Source: Actinomycetes bacterium
Lineage (GTDB): Bacteria; Actinomycetota; Acidimicrobiia; Acidimicrobiales; RAAP-2
Direction: 5' to 3'
Assembly (NCBI GenBank): GCA_021806045.1
Contig: JAJZDI010000013.1
Coordinates: 1-64,000 of the forward strand
Length of the DNA stretch: 64,000 nt
This document shows, piece by piece, positions 17,029-25,041 of this stretch. A model generated the notes under the pieces. That model did no database searches and was not told where the DNA came from. It saw only the letters and a list, made by a program, of their open reading frames with translations. The translations under genes and the position numbers were made by a program. The first letter of the stretch is position 1. Each line of letters starts with the position of its first letter.

Positions 17029-17865
17029 ATGTCACCCTACGCCGGAGACGACCGGGCGATGCCCGAACGGGTGCCGGGCCCTCCCGGGTCCCGCTTCGCC
17101 GAGATCCACCGGTTCGAATCGATCGACTCGACCAACCGTTACCTGATGGACCAGGCACGCGGAGGTGCGGCCGAGGGCATGGTGGTGGTGGCCGACCACC
17201 AGGAGGCCGGCCGCGGCCGCCTCGGACGGCGGTGGGAGGCGCCGGCCGGTGCGAACCTGCTGGCGTCGGTGCTGCTCCGGTTGCCACCGGGCGGGGTGTC
17301 CGGCTACCTGGTGACGGCGGCCATGGCACTCGCCGCCGCCGATGCCTGCGCCAGCACCTGCGGGGTGGAGGCGGGGATCAAGTGGCCCAACGACCTGGTC
17401 GATGCCGATGGGCGCAAGCTCGCCGGGATCCTGGCCGAGGCGGACCTCGACGGTCCTGCCGCCGGCATGGTGGTCGTCGGCATCGGGGTCAACGTGACGT
17501 GGCCCGGTCTGGACGACCGGCTCGAGGGTGACGGTGCCGCGGCCCCCCCGACACCGCCGGTCGCCCTGTCGACGATCTGGGCCCGGCCGACCACCCCCTC
17601 CGACCTGCTCGACGCCACGCTGGTGGCGCTGGAGCCGCGCCTCGCCGCGCTGGAGACGGCGGCCGGACGGTCCGGCGTGGCGGCCGAGCTCGCCCGCCGG
17701 TGCGTCACCATCGGTCAGGACGTCCGCGTCGACGTCGACGGCGGCCCGTTCGAGGGTCGGGCCGTGGGGCTGACCGCCGAGGGTCACCTGGAGGTGGACG
17801 TGGCCGGCGAGCGTCGTGAGGTCGTGGCCGGCGACGTCCGCCACGTCAGGCCGGCGGGGGCCTGA
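17029..17865 (+). CDS. birA: biotin--[acetyl-CoA carboxylase] ligase
   Basis: 278 residues; catalytic BirA core without an N-terminal repressor domain. Motifs: [13 protein letters not shown], the biotinyl-AMP loop in [19 protein letters not shown], the catalytic-Lys strand [19 protein letters not shown], then GIGVNVTW and an SH3-like C-terminal domain ([20 protein letters not shown]). It makes biotinyl-AMP and biotinylates the AMKM lysine of the carboxylase subunit encoded divergently. ATG 17059 is an alternative start, but 17029 fits the -10 box. Its 3' end overlaps the convergent membrane-protein gene by about 20 bp. Confidence 0.92.
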   Translation: MSPYAGDDRAMPERVPGPPGSRFAEIHRFESIDSTNRYLMDQARGGAAEGMVVVADHQEAGRGRLGRRWEAPAGANLLASVLLRLPPGGVSGYLVTAAMALAAADACASTCGVEAGIKWPNDLVDADGRKLAGILAEADLDGPAAGMVVVGIGVNVTWPGLDDRLEGDGAAAPPTPPVALSTIWARPTTPSDLLDATLVALEPRLAALETAAGRSGVAAELARRCVTIGQDVRVDVDGGPFEGRAVGLTAEGHLEVDVAGERREVVAGDVRHVRPAGA

Positions 17866-19789
17866 GCGCGACCAGCCGGGGCACGTCGAACCACGCGGTG
17901 ACCCCTCCGATCGACTGCGGGGGCCCGAGGGCGGCGGTCAGGTAGCGGACCACCCGGTGCGGGTCGGCGCCCACCGGTTCGACGATGACGGTGCTGACGT
18001 GCTCCTTCCCGAGCACGTCGCGGATCCACGAGGTGGTCGCCGGGTCGAGTGGCGGGATGGTGCCCACGGCGGCACCGCCATGGAACGAGGCGACGAAGAG
18101 CTGCCACAGGGGCTGGAAGATGGAGCCGGCCGGGAGCCAGGACGAGCTTCCGTCCTTGCCCGGGACGAAGGCGTAGCCGCCGATGACCTTGTAGCGCATG
18201 CCGGCGACGGCCTGTCCGAGCAGTCCCTGTACCGCACCGTCCTCCGGGTAGGGATAGTCGAGGACGACGCTTCCCGGGGGGATGGCCCGGACCGCCGGGG
18301 ACGTGAAGAATGCGGGGACCGCGGTGGGCACCGTACGGAACATGGAGGTCCTGGGGAGCAGGGGGAGGGCGACAGCCACGGCGACCACGACGGGGAGCAC
18401 GCCGGCCACGGTTGCCGCCCGCCACCGCGGCGACGCGGCGAGCCGCCCGGCCAGGGCACGGTGGAGCTCGTCGAGCCCGACGGCCAGCGCGACCGCGGCG
18501 AACAGCCATTCGAGCAGGGTGAAGCGCACCAGCTCGATGTCCTGGACGAGGGGGATCCTCGTGAGGAGCAGCCCGGGCAGGGGGATGTGGGTGGTCCGGC
18601 CTGCGACCGTCAGGTGGGCGCCGAGGGAGAGCACCCACGACACAGCTGCCATGGCCACGAAGTACAGGAGGGCCCGCCGGCGGCGGAAGGCGACGGCCAG
18701 GCCGGTCAGGGCCACGATGAGGGGGATGCCGAGGTACTCACCGTTCTCGGTCAGGTCGCCGGAGGTGAGGCGGTCGCCGAGCCGTGCCCACGAGGCCGGG
18801 GTCAGCCGGCTGAACGAGGTGGGCGCCACCGCGCCGAGGAGGTCCCCGGGGACCCCCTTCAGGTCCTGCAGCGGGTGGGGCGGCCCCGCGATGTGCTGTG
18901 GTCCCGCCACCAGGTACCAGATCGGCACGGCGGCCAGCACCCCGCCGACCACCAGGGCGGCGGCCCCGACGCGGGCCACGTAGGGCAGCGCTGCCCGCAC
19001 CTCGGACCGGGCCGCAACGGCCAGCACGGCCACGCCCACCACCGCGACGATGCCGACCATGGCCAGTACCTCGGAGGAGATGAGGAGCTCGACGGCGGTC
19101 ACGGCGCCGATGGCCGCGCCGATGGCGAGGGGGGAGCGTCGCCGACGCACCAGCGCCTCGTCGAGGAGCCACAGCAGGACGGGTAGGAGGGGGGCGAAGG
19201 TGAGGAACGCATGCCCCTGGGACTGCCCGATCATGAAGGTCGAGAAGCCGAATGCCAGCCCGCCAGCGAACGCGGCCGGCCACCACCGTGCCCACCTGCG
19301 GGCCACCAGGAACATGGCGAACGCCGAGAGGGTGGGGCCCAGGTGGAGGAGCAGGTTGTAGGTGGCCACCGGGCCGGCCAGGAGGGAGACGGGTGCGCCG
19401 AGCACGCCGAGGGCCGGCATCGACGTGTTCTCCATCATGTTGAAGCCGTGCGGCCAGTTCATCCAGGTCGACGCCAGGATCGACTGGCCATGGGACAGGG
19501 CGTAGGCGGGCCAGGCCAGGAACCAGACCTCCTGGATCTGATCGGAGCAGCTGCACACGTCGATCCGGCCGGCGGGGGCCCACGAGCTGAAGCCGTAGAG
19601 GGCCCACGCCCCCAGTGCGTAGAGGGCCAGGGCGGCGGCGGCACCCGCCAGGCTCCACCGGCCGGCGCGCCGACAGCCGGCTGGACCGGTACCGTCCTCC
19701 GGTGGTGCGGGGGCCCCGGGGGCCCCGGCGGCCCGTCCGGTCCCGCCGGTCCGGAGCGACCCTGCCGCCCGCACCGGCATGTCGATCAT
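17846..19789 (-). CDS. large polytopic membrane protein, putative GT-C-type glycosyltransferase
   Basis: About 647 residues. A short cytoplasmic N-terminus is followed by about 11-13 hydrophobic helices and an extracytoplasmic C-terminal domain (PGSVVLDYPYPEDGAVQGLLGQ, FHGGAAVGTIPPLDPATTSWIRDVLG). An acidic residue after the first helix (GRIDVCSCSDQIQ) and the overall layout resemble GT-C fold transferases that use lipid-linked sugars, but no catalytic motif is certain. ATG 19789 forms an ATGA overlap with the stop of a 9-residue mini-ORF; the in-frame GTG at 19801 lies inside that mini-ORF. Divergent from the rmlB-like gene, which favours a glycan role. Confidence 0.65.
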   Translation of the reverse strand: MIDMPVRAAGSLRTGGTGRAAGAPGAPAPPEDGTGPAGCRRAGRWSLAGAAAALALYALGAWALYGFSSWAPAGRIDVCSCSDQIQEVWFLAWPAYALSHGQSILASTWMNWPHGFNMMENTSMPALGVLGAPVSLLAGPVATYNLLLHLGPTLSAFAMFLVARRWARWWPAAFAGGLAFGFSTFMIGQSQGHAFLTFAPLLPVLLWLLDEALVRRRRSPLAIGAAIGAVTAVELLISSEVLAMVGIVAVVGVAVLAVAARSEVRAALPYVARVGAAALVVGGVLAAVPIWYLVAGPQHIAGPPHPLQDLKGVPGDLLGAVAPTSFSRLTPASWARLGDRLTSGDLTENGEYLGIPLIVALTGLAVAFRRRRALLYFVAMAAVSWVLSLGAHLTVAGRTTHIPLPGLLLTRIPLVQDIELVRFTLLEWLFAAVALAVGLDELHRALAGRLAASPRWRAATVAGVLPVVVAVAVALPLLPRTSMFRTVPTAVPAFFTSPAVRAIPPGSVVLDYPYPEDGAVQGLLGQAVAGMRYKVIGGYAFVPGKDGSSSWLPAGSIFQPLWQLFVASFHGGAAVGTIPPLDPATTSWIRDVLGKEHVSTVIVEPVGADPHRVVRYLTAALGPPQSIGGVTAWFDVPRLVALRPPPA

Positions 19790-19815
19790 GCCGTTCGCCA
19801 CCGCAGTCCGACCAT
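19786..19815 (-). CDS. putative leaderless mini-ORF (MVGLRWRTA) in front of the membrane protein
   Basis: Nine codons plus TGA. The ATG lies 7 nt behind TAGCCT; the TGA is embedded in the next gene's start (ATGA). Same arrangement as the mini-ORF before moxR. Confidence 0.4.
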   Translation of the reverse strand: MVGLRWRTA

Positions 19816-19822
19816 CGTCGGC

Positions 19823-19828
19823 AGGCTA
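19823..19828 (-). promoter_or_regulatory. -10 box TAGCCT
   Basis: 7 nt before the mini-ORF ATG at 19815, reading leftward. Confidence 0.45.
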
Positions 19829-19845
19829 GCCGGGCCGGCCACCCC

Positions 19846-19881
19846 GTCCTGTACCCCATCCTGTACCCCATCCTGTGCCCC
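19846..19881. repeat. three 12-bp tandem repeats between divergent promoters
   Basis: Units run GTCCTGTACCCC, ATCCTGTACCCC, ATCCTGTGCCCC. They fill most of the space between the minus-strand box at 19823-19828 and the plus-strand box at 19900-19905, so they could be a regulator binding array; nothing identifies a binder. Confidence 0.6.
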
Positions 19882-19899
19882 GTCCCCTGGATCGGGCAG

Positions 19900-19905
19900 T
19901 AGTGT
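19900..19905 (+). promoter_or_regulatory. -10 box TAGTGT before the rmlB-like gene
   Basis: 9 nt before ATG 19915. Confidence 0.45.
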
Positions 19906-19914
19906 CTGGCCCGC

Positions 19915-20934
19915 ATGAAACTCATGGTCACTGGCGGCGCCGGATTCATCGGGTCGAACTTCGTTCGGTCGTGGGTCGAGCGGCACCCCGGTGACACGGT
20001 CGTGGCCCTCGACGTCCTCACCTATGCGGGCAACCGCCCGAACCTGGCCGACGTCGAGGACCGGATCACCTTCGTGGAGGCGGACATCGCCGACCTGGAC
20101 GTGGTCACGGGCGTGCTCGCCCGGCACGACGTGGACGTCGTCGTCAACTTCGCCGCCGAGTCCCACAACAGCCTCGCCGTGGTCGACCCCGGCAGGTTCT
20201 TCCGCACCAACGTGCTCGGCACCCAGGCCCTGCTCGAGGCGGCCAGGCGCCATGGCGTCGCCAGGTTCCACCACATCTCCACCTGCGAGGTCTACGGCGA
20301 CCTGGCACTGGACTCGGACGAGCGGTTCACGGAGTCGTCCCCCTACCGGCCCCGTACGCCCTACAACGCGTCGAAGGCGGGGGGAGACCATGCCGTGCGG
20401 GCCTATGCGGAGACGTACGGGCTCCCGGTCACCATCACCAACTGCTGCAACAACTACGGGCCCTACCAGTTCCCCGAGAAGGTGATCCCGCTCTTCACGG
20501 CCCGGGCACTCGACGGGCTGCCCCTCCCCCTGTACGCGTCCACCCAGAACCGCCGGGAGTGGCTCCACGTCGACGACCACGTGCTGGCCATCGAGGCGGT
20601 GCTCGAACGGGGTGACGTCGGCGAGACCTACAACGTCGGCAGCGGCGTGGAGGCGTCGATCGAGGAGATCGCCGACGCGGTGCTGGCTGCCACCGGTCAG
20701 CCGGCGTCGCTCAAGGAGATCGTCCCCGACCGGCCGGGTCACGACCGGCGGTACCTGCTCGACTCGTCGAAGATCGCCGACCGACTCGGCTGGCGGCCGG
20801 CAATCGCCTTCGACGAGGGGCTGGCGGCAACCGTGTCGTGGTACGCGTCCCACCGGGAGTGGTGGGAGCCCCTGGTCGGACGGTCGCCCGTCGTCGAAGG
20901 GTCCTGGACCCCTCCCGCAACCGACCCGCGGTGA
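19915..20934 (+). CDS. rmlB: dTDP-glucose 4,6-dehydratase-like protein (RmlB-like, altered active site)
   Basis: 339 residues, extended SDR. NAD motif GGAGFIG at about 7-13; catalytic Tyr150 and Lys154 in YNASKAG; family blocks TITNCCNNYGPYQFPEKVIPLF and NRREWLHVDDH are those of RmlB. The usual STDEVYG triad region reads STCEVYG: Thr123 and Glu125 are kept, but the Asp that acts as general acid in dehydration is Cys124. The usual ESHVDRSI block is also changed to ESHNSLAVVDPGRF. The normal reaction is dTDP-glucose to dTDP-4-keto-6-deoxyglucose in dTDP-rhamnose synthesis, and rmlD overlaps the stop (GTGA). It is either a variant dehydratase or an enzyme with shifted chemistry. Confidence 0.78.
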   Translation: MKLMVTGGAGFIGSNFVRSWVERHPGDTVVALDVLTYAGNRPNLADVEDRITFVEADIADLDVVTGVLARHDVDVVVNFAAESHNSLAVVDPGRFFRTNVLGTQALLEAARRHGVARFHHISTCEVYGDLALDSDERFTESSPYRPRTPYNASKAGGDHAVRAYAETYGLPVTITNCCNNYGPYQFPEKVIPLFTARALDGLPLPLYASTQNRREWLHVDDHVLAIEAVLERGDVGETYNVGSGVEASIEEIADAVLAATGQPASLKEIVPDRPGHDRRYLLDSSKIADRLGWRPAIAFDEGLAATVSWYASHREWWEPLVGRSPVVEGSWTPPATDPR

Positions 20935-21875
20935 CGGCGACGACGGTCCTCGTGACCGGAGCCGACGGGCAGCTCGGTCGGGACCTGATGGCGGCGCTCT
21001 CGGGCCGCGTTCCCGACGGCGGCCTCGCGTCCCCACCGACGGGACCGCTCCCCGCTGAGGGGACGATCGAGGTGGTGGCGACCGACGTCGGGGATCTCGA
21101 CATCCGGGACCGGAGCCAGGTGCTCGCCGTGTTCGACGCTGTCGGGCCGGACGTCGTCATCCACGCGGCGGCGATGACCGGCGTCGACGCCTGCGAGTCC
21201 GACGCCGAACTGGCCTTCGCCGTCAACGCGTACGGGACACGCAACGTGGCCGAGGCCACCGCCTGGGCCGGGGCCCACCTGGTCGCCGTCTCGACCGACT
21301 ACGTCTTTGACGGGCGGGCGGGGCGGGCGTACCACGAGTGGGACGAGCCGTGCCCGCAATCCGTGTACGGCGCCAGCAAGCTGGCGGGAGAGCGGGAGGC
21401 CCTGGCCTGCTGCCCACGGGCCGCCGTGGTGCGTACCGCCTGGGTGAGCGGCGCGCACGGAGCCAACATGGTGAAGACCGTCCTCCGCCTCTCGTCGGGT
21501 GGGGGCACCTTGCGCTTCGTCGACGATCAACGGGGTTCACCGACCTTCACCGCCGACCTGGCTCCCGCCATCGCCCGGATCGCCCTCGACCGCCGGCCCG
21601 GGATCTTCCACGTCACCAACGACGGCGACGCCACCTGGTTCGACCTCGCCCGTGCCGTCGTGGCCGCGGCGGGGAGTGACCCCGACCGGGTCGAGGCGAT
21701 ATCGACGGCGGAGCTCGACCCGCCCCGCCCCGCCCCGCGCCCCGCCGATTCGCGCCTGGCCAACGCCGCGCTCCGGCTGGCCGGGGTGGGACCCCTGCCA
21801 CCGTGGCAGGACGCGCTGGCCCGGTTGGTGGGAGCTCTGGAGCATGAACGGGCGCCGGCTGGCGGTGGGGACTGA
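20931..21875 (+). CDS. rmlD: dTDP-4-dehydrorhamnose reductase
   Basis: 314 residues. NADPH motif TGADGQLGRDL, VIHAAAMTGVDACESD, STDYVFDGRAGRAYHEWDEPCPQSVYGASKLAGE (Tyr/Lys pair) and DDQRGSPTFTADLA are all RmlD signatures. It reduces dTDP-4-keto-rhamnose to dTDP-L-rhamnose. GTG 20931 is fixed by the GTGA overlap with the previous stop. The 3,5-epimerase RmlC is not in the window; an RmlA-type gene starts at 63.5 kb. Confidence 0.88.
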   Translation: MTATTVLVTGADGQLGRDLMAALSGRVPDGGLASPPTGPLPAEGTIEVVATDVGDLDIRDRSQVLAVFDAVGPDVVIHAAAMTGVDACESDAELAFAVNAYGTRNVAEATAWAGAHLVAVSTDYVFDGRAGRAYHEWDEPCPQSVYGASKLAGEREALACCPRAAVVRTAWVSGAHGANMVKTVLRLSSGGGTLRFVDDQRGSPTFTADLAPAIARIALDRRPGIFHVTNDGDATWFDLARAVVAAAGSDPDRVEAISTAELDPPRPAPRPADSRLANAALRLAGVGPLPPWQDALARLVGALEHERAPAGGGD

Positions 21876-21920
21876 GGTGCGATGCGAAGGATCGGCCAGG
21901 GACAGGGGAGTGAGGGACCG

Positions 21921-23279
21921 ATGACCGGTGGACAGTTCGGGTTGGGCGGACCGTCGGTGCGGGTGCTGCCGCACGGCCGGGGGCACAGTGTCGCGGTCAT
22001 CGGCGTGGGGTACGTGGGCCTGCCCACGGCCGCGACGCTCGCCCACCTGGGTCACCGGGTGACCTGTGGCGACGCGGATGCGGCCAAGGTCGCCATGCTC
22101 GAGGCCGGACGGATCCCCATTGTCGAGGAGCACCTCGACGAGCTTGTGGCCGAGGGAAGAGCCGCTGGCCGGCTCCGCTTCGTGACCGGAGCAGCGGCGG
22201 CTGCTGCGGGTGCCGAGTTCGTCTTCCTGTGCGTGCCGACGCCGCAGGGCGAGGACGGATCGGCCGACCTCTCCTACGTGGAGGCGGTCGCCGCCGAGAT
22301 CGGTCCCGTCCTCGCCCCCGACGCCATAGTCGTCAACAAGTCGACGGTGCCGGTGGGCTCCACCCTGGTCGTCGAGCGGGTCCTCGGCCGGCACGACGTC
22401 GCCGTCGTGTCCAACCCCGAGTTCCTCCGGGAAGGCACGGCGGTGGCCGACAGCCTGCATCCGGGCCGCATCGTGGTGGGGGCGTCCGATCAGGCCGCCG
22501 CCGTCCGGGTGGCCGACCTCTTCGCCGGCACCCATGCGCCCCTCCTGGTGACGGACGCGCCGACGGCGGAGACGATCAAGTACGCCTCCAACGCCTTCCT
22601 CGCCACCAAGCTGAGCTTCATCAACTCGGTGGCCAGCCTGTGCGAGGCGGTCGGGGCGGACGTGCGGGACGTGATCCTGGGCCTCGGCTACGACCGGCGC
22701 ATCGGGTTCGAGTACCTCCGGCCCGGCCCGGGGTGGGGCGGGAGCTGCCTCCCGAAGGACACCCGCGCACTGGTGCACATCGCCCGCGAGGCCGGGTACG
22801 ACTTCGCCTTCCTCGAAGGCGCCATCGCGGCCAACAGCGAGCAGCTGGACCGGGTGGTGGAGAAGATCGAGCGGTCGGTGGGCGGCGATCTGGCCGGGAC
22901 GACGGTGGCGGTGTGGGGCCTGACCTTCAAGGCGGGGACCGACGACCTGCGCGACTCCCCGGCGGTGGAGGTCGTCCGCCGGCTGATCGATCGGGGGGCG
23001 TCGGTGCGTGCGTTCGACCCCACCGTGGCGGGCGAACCGGCCCACCCCTCCCCCCTGGCCGGCCTGGAGAAGTTCCACGTCGCCGACGACGCGTACGGTG
23101 CCTGCAGCGGCGCCGAGGTCGTCGCCGTCCTCACCGAGTGGGACGAGTTCCGGTGGCTCGACTTCGGCAGGGTCCGCCTCGAGCTGGGCCGGCCGGCGGT
23201 CGTCGATGCCCGGAACCTGCTGGACCCGGCGCAGCTCCGCCGCCTCGGCTTCACCTACGAGGGGATCGGTCGCCGATGA
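21921..23279 (+). CDS. ugd: UDP-glucose 6-dehydrogenase
   Basis: 452 residues from ATG 21921. NAD motif GVGYVGLPTAATLAHLGH, VPTPQGEDGSADLSYV, NKSTVPVGST, NPEFLREGTAV, ETIKYASNAFLATKLSF and the catalytic-Cys block GWGGSCLPKDT, then GLTFKAGTDDLRDSPA. It oxidizes UDP-glucose to UDP-glucuronate, the substrate of the next enzyme. Start 21921 has GAGGGA about 4 nt upstream; in-frame ATG 21882 would add 13 residues. The stop overlaps the next ATG. Confidence 0.92.
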   Translation: MTGGQFGLGGPSVRVLPHGRGHSVAVIGVGYVGLPTAATLAHLGHRVTCGDADAAKVAMLEAGRIPIVEEHLDELVAEGRAAGRLRFVTGAAAAAAGAEFVFLCVPTPQGEDGSADLSYVEAVAAEIGPVLAPDAIVVNKSTVPVGSTLVVERVLGRHDVAVVSNPEFLREGTAVADSLHPGRIVVGASDQAAAVRVADLFAGTHAPLLVTDAPTAETIKYASNAFLATKLSFINSVASLCEAVGADVRDVILGLGYDRRIGFEYLRPGPGWGGSCLPKDTRALVHIAREAGYDFAFLEGAIAANSEQLDRVVEKIERSVGGDLAGTTVAVWGLTFKAGTDDLRDSPAVEVVRRLIDRGASVRAFDPTVAGEPAHPSPLAGLEKFHVADDAYGACSGAEVVAVLTEWDEFRWLDFGRVRLELGRPAVVDARNLLDPAQLRRLGFTYEGIGRR

Positions 23280-24319
23280 CCCCGCCGGGCCCGCCGCCGG
23301 TCGAGGGGGTGGCCGTCGTCACCGGCGGCGCCGGCTTCGTGGGCTCCCACCTGTGCGAGGCGCTGGTGGCGCGCGGGAACCGGGTCGTGTGCATCGACGA
23401 CCTGTCCACCGGCCGCTTGGAGAACCTCGCTTCGCTGGACGGTCATCCGTCGTTCGAGCTGCTCGAAGCGGACGTGTCGGCAGGCATCCCCGAGCTCCTG
23501 CCCTTCGGGGAGCCGGCGGCCGTGCTCCACCTGGCCAGCGCGGCGTCCCCGCCCGCCTACCTGGCCCGCCCCCTCGAGACGCTGGCGGTGGGCTCGGAGG
23601 GCACCCGGCACGCGCTCGAGCTGGCCGGCCGCGCCGGGGCCCGCTTCCTGCTCGCGTCGACCAGCGAGGTGTACGGGGACCCTGCCGAACATCCCCAGAC
23701 CGAGCGTTACTGGGGCAACGTCAACCCCATCGGCCCCCGGAGCGTGTACGACGAGGCCAAGCGGTTCGCCGAGGCGCTCACCTTCGCCCACCACCGGGCA
23801 CGGGGGACGGACGTGGCCGTGGCGAGGATCTTCAACACCTATGGCCCCCGGCTTCGCCCGGACGACGGGAGAGTGGTGTCCAACTTCATCCGCCAGGCCC
23901 TGGCCGGCGAGCCGCTCACCGTCTACGGCGACGGGACGCAGACTCGGAGCCTGTGCTACGTCTCCGACCAGGTGGGCGGGCTACTGGCCCTCCTCGACAG
24001 CGGTGTGACCGGCCCCGTCAACATCGGCAACCCCGACGAGCACACCGTCGGTGACCTGGCGCGCCTGGTGGTAGCGTTGCTGCGCTCCACGTCGCCCATC
24101 GTCCACGAACCGTTGCCGGTCGACGATCCCAGCCGGCGGCGCCCGGATATCAGCCGGGCCCGTGATCTCCTCGGATGGGAGCCCGTCGTCCCCGTGGAGG
24201 TCGGGCTGATGGAGACGGCACGCTACCTGGGGGCGCAGGAAGGCCTGGCGGTCGGGGAGTCGACGGTCGGGCCGGAGACCAGCCGCGGGCACGGCGACGG
24301 CCACGAAGGAGGATCCTGA
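23276..24319 (+). CDS. UDP-glucuronate decarboxylase (UDP-xylose synthase-like)
   Basis: 347 residues, extended SDR. GGAGFVGSHLCEAL, then CIDDLSTGRLENL, STSEVYGDPAEHPQTERYWGNVNPIGPRSVYDEAKRFAEAL (catalytic Tyr/Lys) and ARIFNTYGPRLRPDDGRVVSNF, a pattern typical of UXS enzymes. It converts UDP-glucuronate to UDP-xylose, directly downstream of ugd (ATGA overlap). The last 30 residues are polar and dispensable-looking. Confidence 0.85.
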   Translation: MTPPGPPPVEGVAVVTGGAGFVGSHLCEALVARGNRVVCIDDLSTGRLENLASLDGHPSFELLEADVSAGIPELLPFGEPAAVLHLASAASPPAYLARPLETLAVGSEGTRHALELAGRAGARFLLASTSEVYGDPAEHPQTERYWGNVNPIGPRSVYDEAKRFAEALTFAHHRARGTDVAVARIFNTYGPRLRPDDGRVVSNFIRQALAGEPLTVYGDGTQTRSLCYVSDQVGGLLALLDSGVTGPVNIGNPDEHTVGDLARLVVALLRSTSPIVHEPLPVDDPSRRRPDISRARDLLGWEPVVPVEVGLMETARYLGAQEGLAVGESTVGPETSRGHGDGHEGGS

Positions 24320-24321
24320 CG

Positions 24322-25041
24322 ATGAACCTGGCGGACCCGCCCGAGTACCGGTCGCTGTCGGTGATCGTCCCCGTCTTCAACGAACGGGCCACGGTGGCCG
24401 AGATCATCCGACGGATCCGAGCCGTCGACGTCCCCTTCGAGGTCGAGGTGATCGCCGTGGACGACGGGTCGTCCGATGGCACCGACAAGGTACTGGCCAC
24501 CCTGGGCGACTCGACGGTCCGGGTGCTCACCCACCCGGTCAACCGGGGGAAGGGCGCAGCCATCCGGACCGGACTGGCGGCGGCCCGTGGCGACCTGGTG
24601 CTCGTCCAGGACGCTGATCTGGAGTACGACCCGCAGGACTGGCCGAAGCTGATCGATCCGATCCTCCGAGGCAAGGCGCGGGTCGTCTACGGCAGCCGCT
24701 TCACCGGGGGCCGGCTCAACATGCTGCCGCTCCACTGGATCGGCAACCGCTTCCTGTCGCTCGTCACGAACGTCCTCTACTCGTCGACCCTCTCCGACAT
24801 GGAGACGTGCTACAAGCTCTTCGACCGGCGGATCATCGAGGGGATCACCATCGAGTCGGACCGGTTCGACTTCGAGCCCGAGATCACTGCGAAGGTCCTC
24901 CGGCGCGGCCATCGCATCTACGAGGTCCCCATCTCCTACGCTGGCCGTGAGGTGACCGAGGGCAAGAAGATTACGTGGCGCGACGGTTTCAGCGCCCTGC
25001 GGGCGCTGGTGAAGTACCGCTTCGTGCGCATGGACCGGTGA
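24322..25041 (+). CDS. GT2 family glycosyltransferase, dolichol-phosphate-sugar-synthase-like
   Basis: 239 residues. GT-A fold: VIVPVFNERATVAEII, EVIAVDDGSSDGT, NRGKGAAIRTGLAAARGDLVLVQDADLEYDPQDW (metal-binding DAD), GSRFTGG and YKLFDRRII. No membrane helices. It would transfer a sugar from a nucleotide donor to polyprenyl phosphate, making lipid-linked donors for GT-C enzymes. AAGGAGGA sits about 8 nt before ATG 24322. It lies 2 bp after the UXS gene and overlaps the next GT2 gene (GTGA). Confidence 0.88.
   Translation: MNLADPPEYRSLSVIVPVFNERATVAEIIRRIRAVDVPFEVEVIAVDDGSSDGTDKVLATLGDSTVRVLTHPVNRGKGAAIRTGLAAARGDLVLVQDADLEYDPQDWPKLIDPILRGKARVVYGSRFTGGRLNMLPLHWIGNRFLSLVTNVLYSSTLSDMETCYKLFDRRIIEGITIESDRFDFEPEITAKVLRRGHRIYEVPISYAGREVTEGKKITWRDGFSALRALVKYRFVRMDR

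Noticed and set aside
17106-17120. tRNA T-arm-like sequence GGTTCGAATCGATC
   Set aside because: It codes for RFESIDS in birA, which is conserved in the family; no acceptor or anticodon stem surrounds it. No tRNA was found in the window.
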